Shown here: positions 1 to 8,357 of the stretch, piece by piece
How the letters are laid out: each line of letters starts with the position of its first letter
Numbering within the stretch: position 1 is the first letter of the stretch
NCBI GenBank assembly: GCA_000503195.1
Contig: AYSC01000015.1
Coordinates: forward strand, 30,816-94,815
Direction of reading: 5' to 3'
From: Blastomonas sp. CACIA14H2
GTDB taxonomy: Bacteria > Pseudomonadota > Alphaproteobacteria > Sphingomonadales > Sphingomonadaceae
DNA length: 64,000 bases
The notes under the pieces: model-generated
What the model was told of the DNA's origin: nothing
Database searches by the model: none
The model's input: only the letters and a program-made list of their open reading frames with translations
Program-made: the position numbers and the translations under genes

Positions 1-2498
1 GACGGATCGGCCAGCCCCTGCGCGACCAGCGCATCGATCGCCTCGCGCAGGTCGGGCAGGAACCCGGTCGCGTGCGTCAGTTGCAGCGTGTGCACGATGA
101 ATTCGAGGTCGACCAGCCCGCCGGGCAGCAGCTTCACGTCAAGCGGCCCGAGCGGCTTCTTGTGCGTGGCAATGTCCTCGCGCATCTTGAGCGCCGCGGC
201 GCGGACCTCGTCCGGATTGCGCGGAGCGTGCAGCACCTCGCCGATGATCGCATCGAGCCGCGCCCGGCTCTCCTGCGATCCGTAGACCACCCGCGCCCGG
301 CACAGCGCCATATGCTCCCAGGTCCAGGCCTGATCGCGCTGATATTCGGCAAAGCTGGCGAACGACACCGCCAGCAGTCCCTGCGCGCCATTCGGACGGA
401 GCCGGGTATCGACCTCATAGAGCGCCCCCGCCGCCGTCGGCACGGACAGCGCCGCGATGATCCGTTGTGCCAGCCGGTTGTAATACTGGGTGCTGCCCAA
501 GGGGCGCCTGCCATCCGATTCGCGCCCGATCTCGCCGCTGAACAGGAAGATGAGGTCGAGGTCGGACGCATGGGTAAGCGCGCCGCCGCCGAGCCTGCCC
601 AGCGCCAGGATGACCGGCTCGCTGTCGGGCATCCGTCCGTGGACCGCGGTGAATTCGCTGATCGCACAATCGGCGAGCCGGCAGATCGCCGCCTCGGCCA
701 CCCGCGCATAGCCGCCGGCGATGGCGACCGGGTCGTGCCGCCCCTCGATCAGCTGCACGCCCAGCGCAAAGCGCATCTCGCCGACGCGCACGCGCACCGC
801 ATCGAGCCGCTGCTGATAATCGTCGCCCGGCTCCTCGCGCGCCAGGCGCTCGGCAATCTGCTCGACGCTGCCCACCAGATCATAGGCGCTGGCATCGATC
901 AATCCGTCGAGCAGGTCGCCGCGCCGCGCCAGCGATTCGGCCAGCGGCGGGGCATGGCTCAATATGTCGACCAGCGTCTGCATCAGCGCAGGCCGCGCCT
1001 GGAGCAGCCGGAACACGTTCACCGTACTGGGGAGCTGCCGCAGCAGATCGTCGAACCGGTTGAGCGCCGCCGTCTGGTCGGGCGCGTCGGCAAAGGCCGT
1101 GAGCAACGCGGGCAGGACCTCCTCGAACGCCTTGCGCCCCGCCGCCGTGCGCAGCGCGCGCACCGCGCCGCCGCGCCACGCCTGCACCCGCTCGGCCAGA
1201 GCCTCGGGCTGATCGAGCCCCGCATGGGCCAGCGCTTCGGCGAGCAGTTCGGGATCGTTGCTGAGCGGGATGACCGCATCCTCGCCCTGTCCGCGCTGCG
1301 AGGCGATCAATCCGTCATACACACCCGCGACATCGCGGGTGACCGGCTGGAGCGCGGCGATCATCGCCTGGCCATCGGCCAGTCCGTGCAGCCTGGCGAC
1401 ATTGTCCAGCGCAGCGGGATCGCTGGGAAGGCAGTGCGTCTGCTGATCGTCGACCATCTGCAACCTGTGCTCGAAGGTACGCAGCGTGCGGTAGTGTGCT
1501 GCCAGAAGCTGCGCCTCGTTATCCAGGATGATGCCCTGCGCGGCCAGCGCCGCCAGCGCGTCCAGCGTCGAGCGCACGCGCAAGGCCGGGTTGCGTCCGC
1601 CATGGATGAGCTGATGCGCCTGGGTGAAGAATTCGACCTCGCGGATGCCGCCGCGCCCGCGCTTGAGGTCGAAGCCGGGGCCGAGCTGCTGGCCCTTGTT
1701 GTAATGGTCGCGGATCTGACGCGTCAGCGCCGCGATCTCGTCGATAGTGCCGAAATCGAGCGAGCGCCGCCAGATGAACGGGCGTAGCGCATCCATGAAA
1801 TAGTCGCCGAGCACGCGGTCGCCCGCTGCGGCGCGCGAGCGGATGAAGGCGGCCTGCTCCCAGGTCAGGGCTTGCGATTCATAATGCGACAGCGCCGCAT
1901 CGACGGGGATCGCGAGCGGGGTGACCTCGGCCGCCGGACGCAACCGCAGATCCATCCGGAAGACATAGCCGTTGCCATCCCTTTGGCTCATCAGATCAAT
2001 GAGTTGCCGCGCAATACGCTGCGCAGCATCGGCTGCGTCTTCGCGTGGACGGCATGGCAGGTTTGCCGGATCGTAAAGGAAGATCGGGTCGATATCCGAC
2101 GAATAGTTGAGCTCCTGCCCGCCATGCTTGCCGAGCGCGATCACCGCGAAGCCTTGCACCTCGGCCCCGGGTGTCCGCCGCGCAAAGATGTCGGCGAGCG
2201 CCGCATCGAGCGCCTGATCGGCAAAGTCGGACAGGACGCGCGTGACCCTGTCGACGCCGACGAGCCCCGCCAGATCGGCAAGCGCCAGCACCAGCGCCAG
2301 ACCGTTCTTCCTGCGGCGCAGCGCCTCGGCGACGGGAAGATCGGGGTTCTGCTCGTCGAGCGCGGCGAGCGTCGCGTCGAGCCCCTCGTTGTCGAGCTGG
2401 TCGATCAGTCCGGGCCGGCGCTCCATCGCGGCAGCCAGAAACGGGGCGTGGCGCGCGGCGCGCTGCATTGCGTCGGCAAGACCGGGAGTCGTCAGCAT
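1..2498 (-). CDS. glnE: Bifunctional glutamine synthetase adenylyltransferase/adenylyl-removing enzyme, 3' end outside window
   Basis: The minus strand reads continuously from an ATG at 2498 to the window edge without a stop, so about 832 N-terminal residues are present and the C-terminus is missing. GlnE adds AMP to, and removes it from, glutamine synthetase under control of PII, setting nitrogen assimilation. Both nucleotidyltransferase halves are visible: the adenylyl-removing half near residues 115-140 (VIALGKHGGQELNYSSDID) and the adenylyltransferase half further on (ILALGRLGGGALTHASDLD), each with the paired acidic residues of this fold. Long open frames on the plus strand here are high-GC shadows. 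It lies 55 bp downstream of the sigma-factor gene on the same strand and may share its transcript. Confidence 0.95.
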   Translation of the reverse strand, partial: MLTTPGLADAMQRAARHAPFLAAAMERRPGLIDQLDNEGLDATLAALDEQNPDLPVAEALRRRKNGLALVLALADLAGLVGVDRVTRVLSDFADQALDAALADIFARRTPGAEVQGFAVIALGKHGGQELNYSSDIDPIFLYDPANLPCRPREDAADAAQRIARQLIDLMSQRDGNGYVFRMDLRLRPAAEVTPLAIPVDAALSHYESQALTWEQAAFIRSRAAAGDRVLGDYFMDALRPFIWRRSLDFGTIDEIAALTRQIRDHYNKGQQLGPGFDLKRGRGGIREVEFFTQAHQLIHGGRNPALRVRSTLDALAALAAQGIILDNEAQLLAAHYRTLRTFEHRLQMVDDQQTHCLPSDPAALDNVARLHGLADGQAMIAALQPVTRDVAGVYDGLIASQRGQGEDAVIPLSNDPELLAEALAHAGLDQPEALAERVQAWRGGAVRALRTAAGRKAFEEVLPALLTAFADAPDQTAALNRFDDLLRQLPSTVNVFRLLQARPALMQTLVDILSHAPPLAESLARRGDLLDGLIDASAYDLVGSVEQIAERLAREEPGDDYQQRLDAVRVRVGEMRFALGVQLIEGRHDPVAIAGGYARVAEAAICRLADCAISEFTAVHGRMPDSEPVILALGRLGGGALTHASDLDLIFLFSGEIGRESDGRRPLGSTQYYNRLAQRIIAALSVPTAAGALYEVDTRLRPNGAQGLLAVSFASFAEYQRDQAWTWEHMALCRARVVYGSQESRARLDAIIGEVLHAPRNPDEVRAAALKMREDIATHKKPLGPLDVKLLPGGLVDLEFIVHTLQLTHATGFLPDLREAIDALVAQGLADP

Positions 2499-2553
2499 GA
2501 ACCCGCTGCTAGCCGCCCCCGGTGCGCCAGGCAATCGGCGCAGCGCAGGTCGT

Positions 2554-3195
2554 TCAGTCTTCGTCGCCGCCACGCCCTAGCAGCCCGCCGCTGACGCGGT
2601 CGACATCGGCCATGATCGCGGCCATCGGATCGGTGGTGCGCTCGATGCGGGATTCGCCGTTACCGGTTTCCTCGATCAGCGCCGCCAGCGCAGCGCGCCC
2701 GCGCGCGACCCGGCTCTTGATCGTGCCCAGCGCCACGCCGCAAATGTCGGCAGCCTCCTCGTAGGAGAACCCCCCCGCCCCCACCAGGATCAGGGCTTCG
2801 CGCTGGCTTTCGGGCAATTGCATCAAGGCGCGCTGCACATCGGCGAGATGCAGCTGGTCACCCTGGCCAGCCGGCATCGACAGGATACGGTCGGCGACGA
2901 CATCGTCCCATTCGGTAGTGAACCGAGCGCGGCGACGCTGCGACAGAAAGCTGTTGCGCAAAATGATGAAGGTCCAGGCACGCATGTTGGTGCCCGCCGC
3001 AAAGCGGCCGCGCGCGGCCCAGGCCTTGAGCATGGTATCCTGAACCAGATCGTCGGCGACATCGCGATTGCCACTGAGCGAACGGCCATAGGCGCGCAGA
3101 TGCGGGATCAGCGAGGCCAGCTGCGCCTTGAAAGCTTCGTCGTCGAGCGGGGGGCCGGTCTCGGGCGCGGCGTCGGCAGTGGTGTCAAACGCCAT
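2554..3195 (-). CDS. EcfG-like ECF RNA polymerase sigma factor
   Basis: 213 residues from the ATG at 3195; an upstream in-frame ATG at 3270 would only add a low-complexity arginine-rich leader. Region 2 contains DDLVQDTMLKAWAARGRF followed by NMRAWTFIILRN, and region 4 contains QREALILVGAGGFSYEEAA and GTIKSRVARGR. These are the marks of the EcfG (ECF15) general stress sigma factor of Alphaproteobacteria, normally released from its anti-sigma NepR by phospho-PhyR. No NepR-like frame lies upstream, so this may be an orphan EcfG paralogue. A C-terminal extension of about 40 residues follows region 4. No GGAAC-type promoter was recognised in the 245-bp divergent gap shared with the peptidase gene. 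Confidence 0.85.
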   Translation of the reverse strand: MAFDTTADAAPETGPPLDDEAFKAQLASLIPHLRAYGRSLSGNRDVADDLVQDTMLKAWAARGRFAAGTNMRAWTFIILRNSFLSQRRRARFTTEWDDVVADRILSMPAGQGDQLHLADVQRALMQLPESQREALILVGAGGFSYEEAADICGVALGTIKSRVARGRAALAALIEETGNGESRIERTTDPMAAIMADVDRVSGGLLGRGGDED

Positions 3196-3440
3196 AGCAA
3201 AAAGGCCTGATCTTGAACCGTTCAGCGGAAGACCGGCGGCGATTCGAAATGGCCGACGCGCGCCTGTCACTCACCCATGTTAAGCTTGCATGATGCGTTA
3301 GGGAAATTCGTTGCAAATCACAAGCATGGCTCGACGAACGCGCGAGCGATCCGCTTGCCTGCCCCGCACGTAGCTGGCAAACAGCGCTCCATCGCGGGCA
3401 AGGCGTCCGCGCATCCCTTCCTCCGGCGAAAAGAGCGATC

Positions 3441-5120
3441 ATGTTTCTCAAGACCCTGTTCAAAATCGCATGCGCACCTGTCGCACTGCTGGCGGGCAGC
3501 CCCTTGGCTGCTCAGCAGGCGACGTCGATCGACATTCCGGAAACAGCCCCCCAGCCGGTATCAGTCGATACGATGAAAGAGGTCACGCGGATGCTTTCGT
3601 CCGACGCGTTCGAGGGCAGAGCGCCCGGTAGCGTCGGTGAACAGAAAACCATCGCGCTGCTGACCGACCGATTTGCCAAGGCGGGGCTCAAGCCGGGCAA
3701 TGGGGACAGCTGGCTGCAGAAAGTGCCGCTGGTCAGCATCGAGGCCGGCAAGATCAGCCCGCTGACCATCACGGGCGGCAAGACGCCGCTCAGCTTCGAA
3801 TATGGCAAGGACATGGTGATCGGCACCTATCGCGAGGCACCGACCATCGACATTGCGATCAGCGACGTTGTGTTCGTCGGCTATGGCATCAACGCGCCCG
3901 AAAAAGGCTGGAACGACTATGCCGGGCTCGATGTGAAGGGCAAGACCGTCATCATCCTGGTCAACGATCCCGATTATGACAGCGCGGACCTCAACGGCGA
4001 ATTCGGCGGCAAGGCGATGACCTATTATGGCCGCTGGACCTACAAGTACGAAGAGGCTGCGCGCCAGGGCGCTGCCGCCGCGCTGATCGTGCACGATACG
4101 GTCCCCGCCGCCTATGGCTGGGGCGTGGTCGAATCGAGCTGGACCGGCCCGCAATTCTTCGCGCAGAGCGCCGACAAGGGCGCGAGCGAGACTGAGGCCA
4201 ATGGCTGGATCCAGAAGGAGGCCGCCGAAAGGCTGCTGGCGAGCGCGGGCCAGGATCTCGCGACGCTGAGTGCGGCCGCCAAGCGCAAGGGCTTCAAGGC
4301 CGTTCCGTTGGGCGTCAAGGCATCGGTGTCGTTCGCCAATGCGATCGAGACGACCGTATCGAACAATATCATCGGCATATTGCCCGGAGCGAAGCGTCCC
4401 GACGAATATGTGCTCTATACCGCGCATTGGGATCATCTCGGCCGTTGCAAGCCCGCCGATGACGGCGACGATATCTGCAACGGCGCGGTCGATAATGCGA
4501 CGGGCACGGCCGCGCTGGTCGCGCTCGCCGAAGCGTTCGGCAAGGCGGGCGCGCCCGATCGCAGCATCGTGTTTCTCGCGGTCACCGGCGAGGAATCGGG
4601 GCTGCTCGGATCGGCCTATTATGGCGAGAACCCGGTCTATCCGCTCAGTCAGACCGCAGGCGGCATCAACATGGATGCGTTCCTGATGGCGGGCAAGGCG
4701 CGCAACGTCACCGTGATCGGCAAGGGCAAGTCGCAGCTCGACGATTTCCTCGCCGCTGCGCTCAAGAAGGAAGGCCGGGTGGCCGAGGCCGACCCGATGC
4801 CGCAGAACGGCTATTACTACCGCTCCGACCATTTCAGCCTCGCCAAGCAGGGCGTGCCGATGCTGTACATCGATGGCGGCGACGATCTGGTGAACGGCGG
4901 CAAGGCCGCGGGCGAAGCCGCGGGCAAGGACTATACCGTCAACCGCTATCATGGCCCCAAGGACGAGTATAACCCGAACTGGGACTGGTCGGGCGTGATC
5001 GACGACCTTGCGCTCTATTACAGCATCGGCCGCAGCCTCGCGATGTCGAAGGATTGGCCGAACTGGGTGGCAGGTGACGAGTTCCGCGCCATGCGCGACA
5101 AGAGCCGTGCGGGTCGCTGA
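3441..5120 (+). CDS. Secreted M28-family zinc aminopeptidase
   Basis: 559 residues. The N-terminus (MFLKTLFKIACAPVALLAG, then LAAQ) is a Sec signal peptide, so the enzyme acts in the periplasm or outside. Residues about 135-290 look like a protease-associated insert. The M28 di-zinc site is complete: H329 in TAHWDHLG, D351 in GAVDNATG, catalytic E384 with ligand E385 in TGEESGLLG, D412 in NMDAF and H464 in RSDHFS. This predicts removal of N-terminal residues from peptides, with unknown specificity. The deiminase gene follows within 20 bp, suggesting one transcript. Start chosen because it gives the signal peptide. Confidence 0.9.
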   Translation: MFLKTLFKIACAPVALLAGSPLAAQQATSIDIPETAPQPVSVDTMKEVTRMLSSDAFEGRAPGSVGEQKTIALLTDRFAKAGLKPGNGDSWLQKVPLVSIEAGKISPLTITGGKTPLSFEYGKDMVIGTYREAPTIDIAISDVVFVGYGINAPEKGWNDYAGLDVKGKTVIILVNDPDYDSADLNGEFGGKAMTYYGRWTYKYEEAARQGAAAALIVHDTVPAAYGWGVVESSWTGPQFFAQSADKGASETEANGWIQKEAAERLLASAGQDLATLSAAAKRKGFKAVPLGVKASVSFANAIETTVSNNIIGILPGAKRPDEYVLYTAHWDHLGRCKPADDGDDICNGAVDNATGTAALVALAEAFGKAGAPDRSIVFLAVTGEESGLLGSAYYGENPVYPLSQTAGGINMDAFLMAGKARNVTVIGKGKSQLDDFLAAALKKEGRVAEADPMPQNGYYYRSDHFSLAKQGVPMLYIDGGDDLVNGGKAAGEAAGKDYTVNRYHGPKDEYNPNWDWSGVIDDLALYYSIGRSLAMSKDWPNWVAGDEFRAMRDKSRAGR

Positions 5121-5136
5121 TCCGATGAGGCAGATC

Positions 5137-6123
5137 ATGCCGCCCGAATGGGCCGCGCAGCGCTGGATCTGGATCGGCTTTCCGCATCTGGCCGACGAGT
5201 GGAACGGTTTCCTTGCCGCGGCACAGGCGGAGATCGCGAGCTTTGCGCGCGCGGTCGCCGAGAGCGGGCAGGAAGCGCGGCTGGTCGTTCCCGACGAAGC
5301 GCATGCGGCACTGGCGCGCGAGCTGGCGGGCGACGCGGTAACGCTTTGCGTCCATCGCTATGGCGATATCTGGCTGCGCGACACTGGGCCGCTGATCGTC
5401 CGCAGCGAGAACGGCGCGACCGTTGCGCAGCGCTTCGGCTTCAACGGTTGGGGCGGCAAATATGTGATGCCCGGCGATACCGAGATCGGCGGGCTGCTCG
5501 CCGATGAGGCCGGCCTCGACAGCGCCATGGCCGACTGGGTGCTCGAGGGCGGCGCAATCGATGTCGACGGCGCTGGGCTCGGCGTCACCACCGAACAGTG
5601 CCTGCTCAACCCCAACCGCAACCCGCATCTGACGCGCGAGGAGATCGAGGCGCGGCTTCGGCGCAACCTGGGGATCGAGCGGCTGCTGTGGCTCGGCGAC
5701 GGGCTGATCAACGACCATACCGACGGGCATGTCGACAATCTCGCGCGTTTCGTGGCGCCGGGGACGCTGGCAGTGCCGGTGCCGAGCGGCGAGGACGATC
5801 CCAACGCGGCGATCTATGCCAATGCGAAGCTTCGCGCCGAGGCTGTCGGACTCAAGGTCGTGCCGATCCCCTCGCCCGGCCTTGTCGAACGAGTCGATGC
5901 CGAGGGCGAAATGAAGGTCCAACCGGCGAGCCATATGAACTTCGCCATCACCAGCCATCTGGTCGTCGTGCCGACCTATGGCACCGCCTCGGACAGCCCT
6001 GCGGTGGCGGCGATCGGTGCCTGCTTTCCCGATCGCAAGACCATCGGCCTGCGGGCCGACGCGGTGCTGGCCGGCGGCGGGAGCTTCCACTGCGCCAGCC
6101 AGCAGATGCCGCTGCTCGATTGA
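5137..6123 (+). CDS. aguA: Agmatine deiminase
   Basis: 328 residues. Hydrolyses agmatine to N-carbamoylputrescine and ammonia, the first step of arginine-derived putrescine synthesis. It belongs to the Porphyromonas-type peptidylarginine deiminase fold: IWLRDTGP guanidine-binding segment, HTDGHVDN with the catalytic His, and the nucleophile Cys (about residue 319) in GGGSFHCASQQMP near the C-terminus. Start ATG 5137 is preferred because GAGG at 5127-5130 lies six bases upstream. An in-frame ATG at 5125 (adding MRQI) is possible but has no ribosome site. The partner amidase gene lies 1.3 kb downstream on the same strand. Confidence 0.92.
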   Translation: MPPEWAAQRWIWIGFPHLADEWNGFLAAAQAEIASFARAVAESGQEARLVVPDEAHAALARELAGDAVTLCVHRYGDIWLRDTGPLIVRSENGATVAQRFGFNGWGGKYVMPGDTEIGGLLADEAGLDSAMADWVLEGGAIDVDGAGLGVTTEQCLLNPNRNPHLTREEIEARLRRNLGIERLLWLGDGLINDHTDGHVDNLARFVAPGTLAVPVPSGEDDPNAAIYANAKLRAEAVGLKVVPIPSPGLVERVDAEGEMKVQPASHMNFAITSHLVVVPTYGTASDSPAVAAIGACFPDRKTIGLRADAVLAGGGSFHCASQQMPLLD

Positions 6124-6205
6124 TCGAACCAGCGGTGCCGGGTATAGCCGGTTGCAGGATCCGTCCTATGTTCCCCAGCATCAACCACAAAGAGGATTGC
6201 CCCCC

Positions 6206-7054
6206 ATGCGCACCATGATCCTGTCTGCCCTGATCGCAGGCACTGCCCTGCCGCTAATGGCCGCCGCTCCCGCGATCGCTGCCCAGGCTTCAAGCACCAG
6301 CGCCTCGACCGCGATCGATGCCGCCGTCGCCGCCGATCTGCGCGGCGAGGACAAGGCGCGCGACCAATATCGCCACCCCAAGGAAACGCTCGAATTCTTC
6401 CAGGTCGGCCCGAACATGGTGGTCGCCGAATATGCCGCCGATGCCGGCTGGTACAGCAAGATCCTTGCCCCGTTGACCGCCACCAGCGGCAAGTATGTCG
6501 CGCTCGGCGTCTCGCCGACCGCCGCGTCGTTCAACGAGCAGCGCAAGGCGCAGATGGCGGCCTATCCGACCAGCTATCCCGAGCGCGCCGCCAAGGCGAC
6601 CGGCATCGCGGCCGACAAGATCCACGCCTATGTCACCAACGCTGTCCCGGCCGAAGTCAACGGCACGGTTGACCGCATCCTGATCCTGCGGATGCTGCAC
6701 AACATGAACCGCTGGGGCATCCTGGGCAGTGAGCTCGACGCGATGCACAAGATGCTCAAGCCCGGCGGCATGATCGGCATCGAGCAGCACCGCGCCAAGG
6801 CCGATGCACCCGCCGCTTATACCGATGGTTCGAAGGGCTATCTCAAGGAAGCCGATGTCATCGCCATGTTCGAGAAGCACGGCTTCGAACTGGTCGGCAA
6901 GAGCGAGATCAACGCCAATCCCAAGGACACGGCCGACTATCCCGATGGCGTCTGGACGCTGCCGCCCAATTACGCGCTGAAGGACCAGGACAAGGCCAAA
7001 TATGCCGCGATCGGCGAATCCGACCGCATGACCATGCTCTTCCGCAAGAAGTGA
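6206..7054 (+). CDS. Secreted SAM-dependent methyltransferase-like protein
   Basis: 282 residues starting at ATG 6206 behind AGAGGA (6191-6196). A signal peptide is evident (MRTMILSALIAGTALPLMAA, then APAIAAQA), so the protein is predicted to be exported. The mature part resembles the COG4798-type class I methyltransferases: VVAEYAADAGWYSKILAP in place of the usual SAM loop, RILILRMLHNMNRWG, and KPGGMIGIEQHRAK as the post-II strand. SAM is cytoplasmic, so an exported methyltransferase fold is odd; catalytic activity is not assured. The canonical GxGxG SAM loop is degenerate here (AADAG). It sits between the two agmatine-pathway genes without obvious functional linkage. Confidence 0.8.
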   Translation: MRTMILSALIAGTALPLMAAAPAIAAQASSTSASTAIDAAVAADLRGEDKARDQYRHPKETLEFFQVGPNMVVAEYAADAGWYSKILAPLTATSGKYVALGVSPTAASFNEQRKAQMAAYPTSYPERAAKATGIAADKIHAYVTNAVPAEVNGTVDRILILRMLHNMNRWGILGSELDAMHKMLKPGGMIGIEQHRAKADAPAAYTDGSKGYLKEADVIAMFEKHGFELVGKSEINANPKDTADYPDGVWTLPPNYALKDQDKAKYAAIGESDRMTMLFRKK

Positions 7055-7110
7055 CGCTTGGCTCGCCGCCGGTCATCGGGCTGGCGGCGAGCGACTGACG
7101 CCGGGGGGCG

Positions 7111-7470
7111 ATGATGGGCGCTTTTGTCCTGCGAGCGGTGATCTCGGGTATCCTTGTCGCAATTATCGCCATGGTTTCTCGGCGAAGCCCGGGGCTGGGC
7201 GGCCTGATCGCCTCGATCCCGCTGGTCTCGACGCTCGGCATGATCTGGCTGTGGAACGACAGCGGGGATCGCGAGCTGGTGGCCAATTATGTCTCGGCGG
7301 CCTTCTGGTATTTCCTGCCGACACTGCCCATGTTCCTGCTCATTCCCTGGATGCTCCGCTCGGGCGTGAGCTTCTGGCTGTCACTGGGCGCAGGCTGCGG
7401 CCTCACCATTATCTTGTATCTGGGCATGGTCGCGCTCCTGCCCCGCATTGGGATCAACGTTTCGCTATGA
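7111..7470 (+). CDS. DUF3147-family small membrane protein
   Basis: 119 residues, almost entirely hydrophobic, with four predicted membrane segments (roughly residues 4-22, 28-47, 62-81, 88-112). It matches the DUF3147 pattern: an N-terminal helix, the SRRSPGLGGLIASIPL loop, and a WLWNDSGD segment. Function is unknown. The start ATG follows a G-rich ribosome site (GGGGGG). Its stop overlaps the start of the amidase gene by four bases (ATGA), so the two are translationally coupled and the protein may have a role linked to polyamine metabolism; that link is inference. Confidence 0.8.
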   Translation: MMGAFVLRAVISGILVAIIAMVSRRSPGLGGLIASIPLVSTLGMIWLWNDSGDRELVANYVSAAFWYFLPTLPMFLLIPWMLRSGVSFWLSLGAGCGLTIILYLGMVALLPRIGINVSL

Positions 7471-8315
7471 CCGAGATTACTGTCGCTGCCCTGCAGCTGC
7501 CGCTGGGCGGCGGGTTGGCCGAGAATATCGATGCCGTCAGCGATCTTGTCGCGCACGCGGCTGACAAGGGCGCGCACATCATCCTGCCCCCCGAACTGTT
7601 CGAGGGCCCTTATTTCTGCCAGGTCGAGGACGAAGGCCTGTTTGCCACCGCGCACCCCACCGCCGAGCATCCGAGCGTGCGCGCGATGGCGAAGCTGGCC
7701 AGGCAGCTCAAGATTGCTATCCCGACCAGCTTTTTCGAGCGCGATGGGCCGCATCATTACAACTCGCTGGCGATGATCGATCCCGATGGCGAGATCATGG
7801 GCGTCTATCGCAAGAGCCATATCCCCGATGGGCCGGGGTACGAGGAGAAATATTATTTCCGCCCGGGCAATACGGGCTTCAAGGTCTGGGACGTGTGCGG
7901 CACGCGGATCGGCGTCGGCATCTGCTGGGACCAATGGTATCCCGAATGCGCGCGCGCAATGGCGCTGATGGGGGCGGAGCTGCTCTTCTACCCGACCGCG
8001 ATTGGCTCGGAACCCTATGACGCGGACCTCGACACCAGCCGCATGTGGCGGCGCGCGATGCAGGGCCATGCGGTGTCGAACTGCATGCCCGTGATCGCCA
8101 GCAACCGCATCGGCACCGAGGGCAATCAGAGCTTCTACGGGCACAGCTTCATCACCAACGAATGGGGTGACCTGGTGCTCGAATATGGCGCGGAGGAAAC
8201 CGGCGTGCTGGTCGCGACGCTCGATCTTGCCCAGGCGCGCAAGCACCGCGCCGGGATGGGGTTTTTCCGCGATCGCCGCCCGCAGCTCTACGGGCGGCTC
8301 GCCGAGGACATCTGA
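7467..8315 (+). CDS. aguB: N-carbamoylputrescine amidase
   Basis: 282 residues. Hydrolyses N-carbamoylputrescine to putrescine, CO2 and ammonia, completing the route begun by the agmatine deiminase. It is a nitrilase-superfamily enzyme with a complete Glu-Lys-Cys triad: E43 in PPELFEGPYF, K116 in YRKSHIPDGPGY and C153 in VGICWDQWYPE. The length and the SHIPDGPGYEEKYYF segment are typical of AguB. The ATG at 7467 overlaps the DUF3147 stop, indicating coupling. Upstream codons in the same frame are shadow of that gene and are excluded. Confidence 0.93.
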   Translation: MTEITVAALQLPLGGGLAENIDAVSDLVAHAADKGAHIILPPELFEGPYFCQVEDEGLFATAHPTAEHPSVRAMAKLARQLKIAIPTSFFERDGPHHYNSLAMIDPDGEIMGVYRKSHIPDGPGYEEKYYFRPGNTGFKVWDVCGTRIGVGICWDQWYPECARAMALMGAELLFYPTAIGSEPYDADLDTSRMWRRAMQGHAVSNCMPVIASNRIGTEGNQSFYGHSFITNEWGDLVLEYGAEETGVLVATLDLAQARKHRAGMGFFRDRRPQLYGRLAEDI

Positions 8316-8319
8316 AGAA

Positions 8320-8357
8320 TAAGGTGGGAGGAGGCCTGTTTTATTCGGCCCACCTTA
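8320..8357. terminator. Stem-loop between convergent aguB and dnaJ
   Basis: TAAGGTGGG at 8320-8328 pairs perfectly with CCCACCTTA at 8349-8357, with a further GGCC/GGCC pairing inside. It occupies the whole 39-bp gap between the converging stop codons and includes the dnaJ stop. There is no long T-tract on either side, so it may work bidirectionally as a weak terminator or as an mRNA 3'-end stabiliser. Confidence 0.5.

Noticed and set aside
72..2594. Long plus-strand frames across the first 2.5 kb
   Set aside because: They are antisense to glnE, rich in Arg/Ala/His/Gln with no domain, typical of high-GC shadow frames.
3196..3440. nepR-like gene upstream of the sigma factor
   Set aside because: The only minus-strand frame there (to 3463) has no NepR helices and lacks a ribosome site.
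3561..5138. 525-residue minus-strand frame
   Set aside because: Antisense to the M28 peptidase whose metal site is complete; no family signature.
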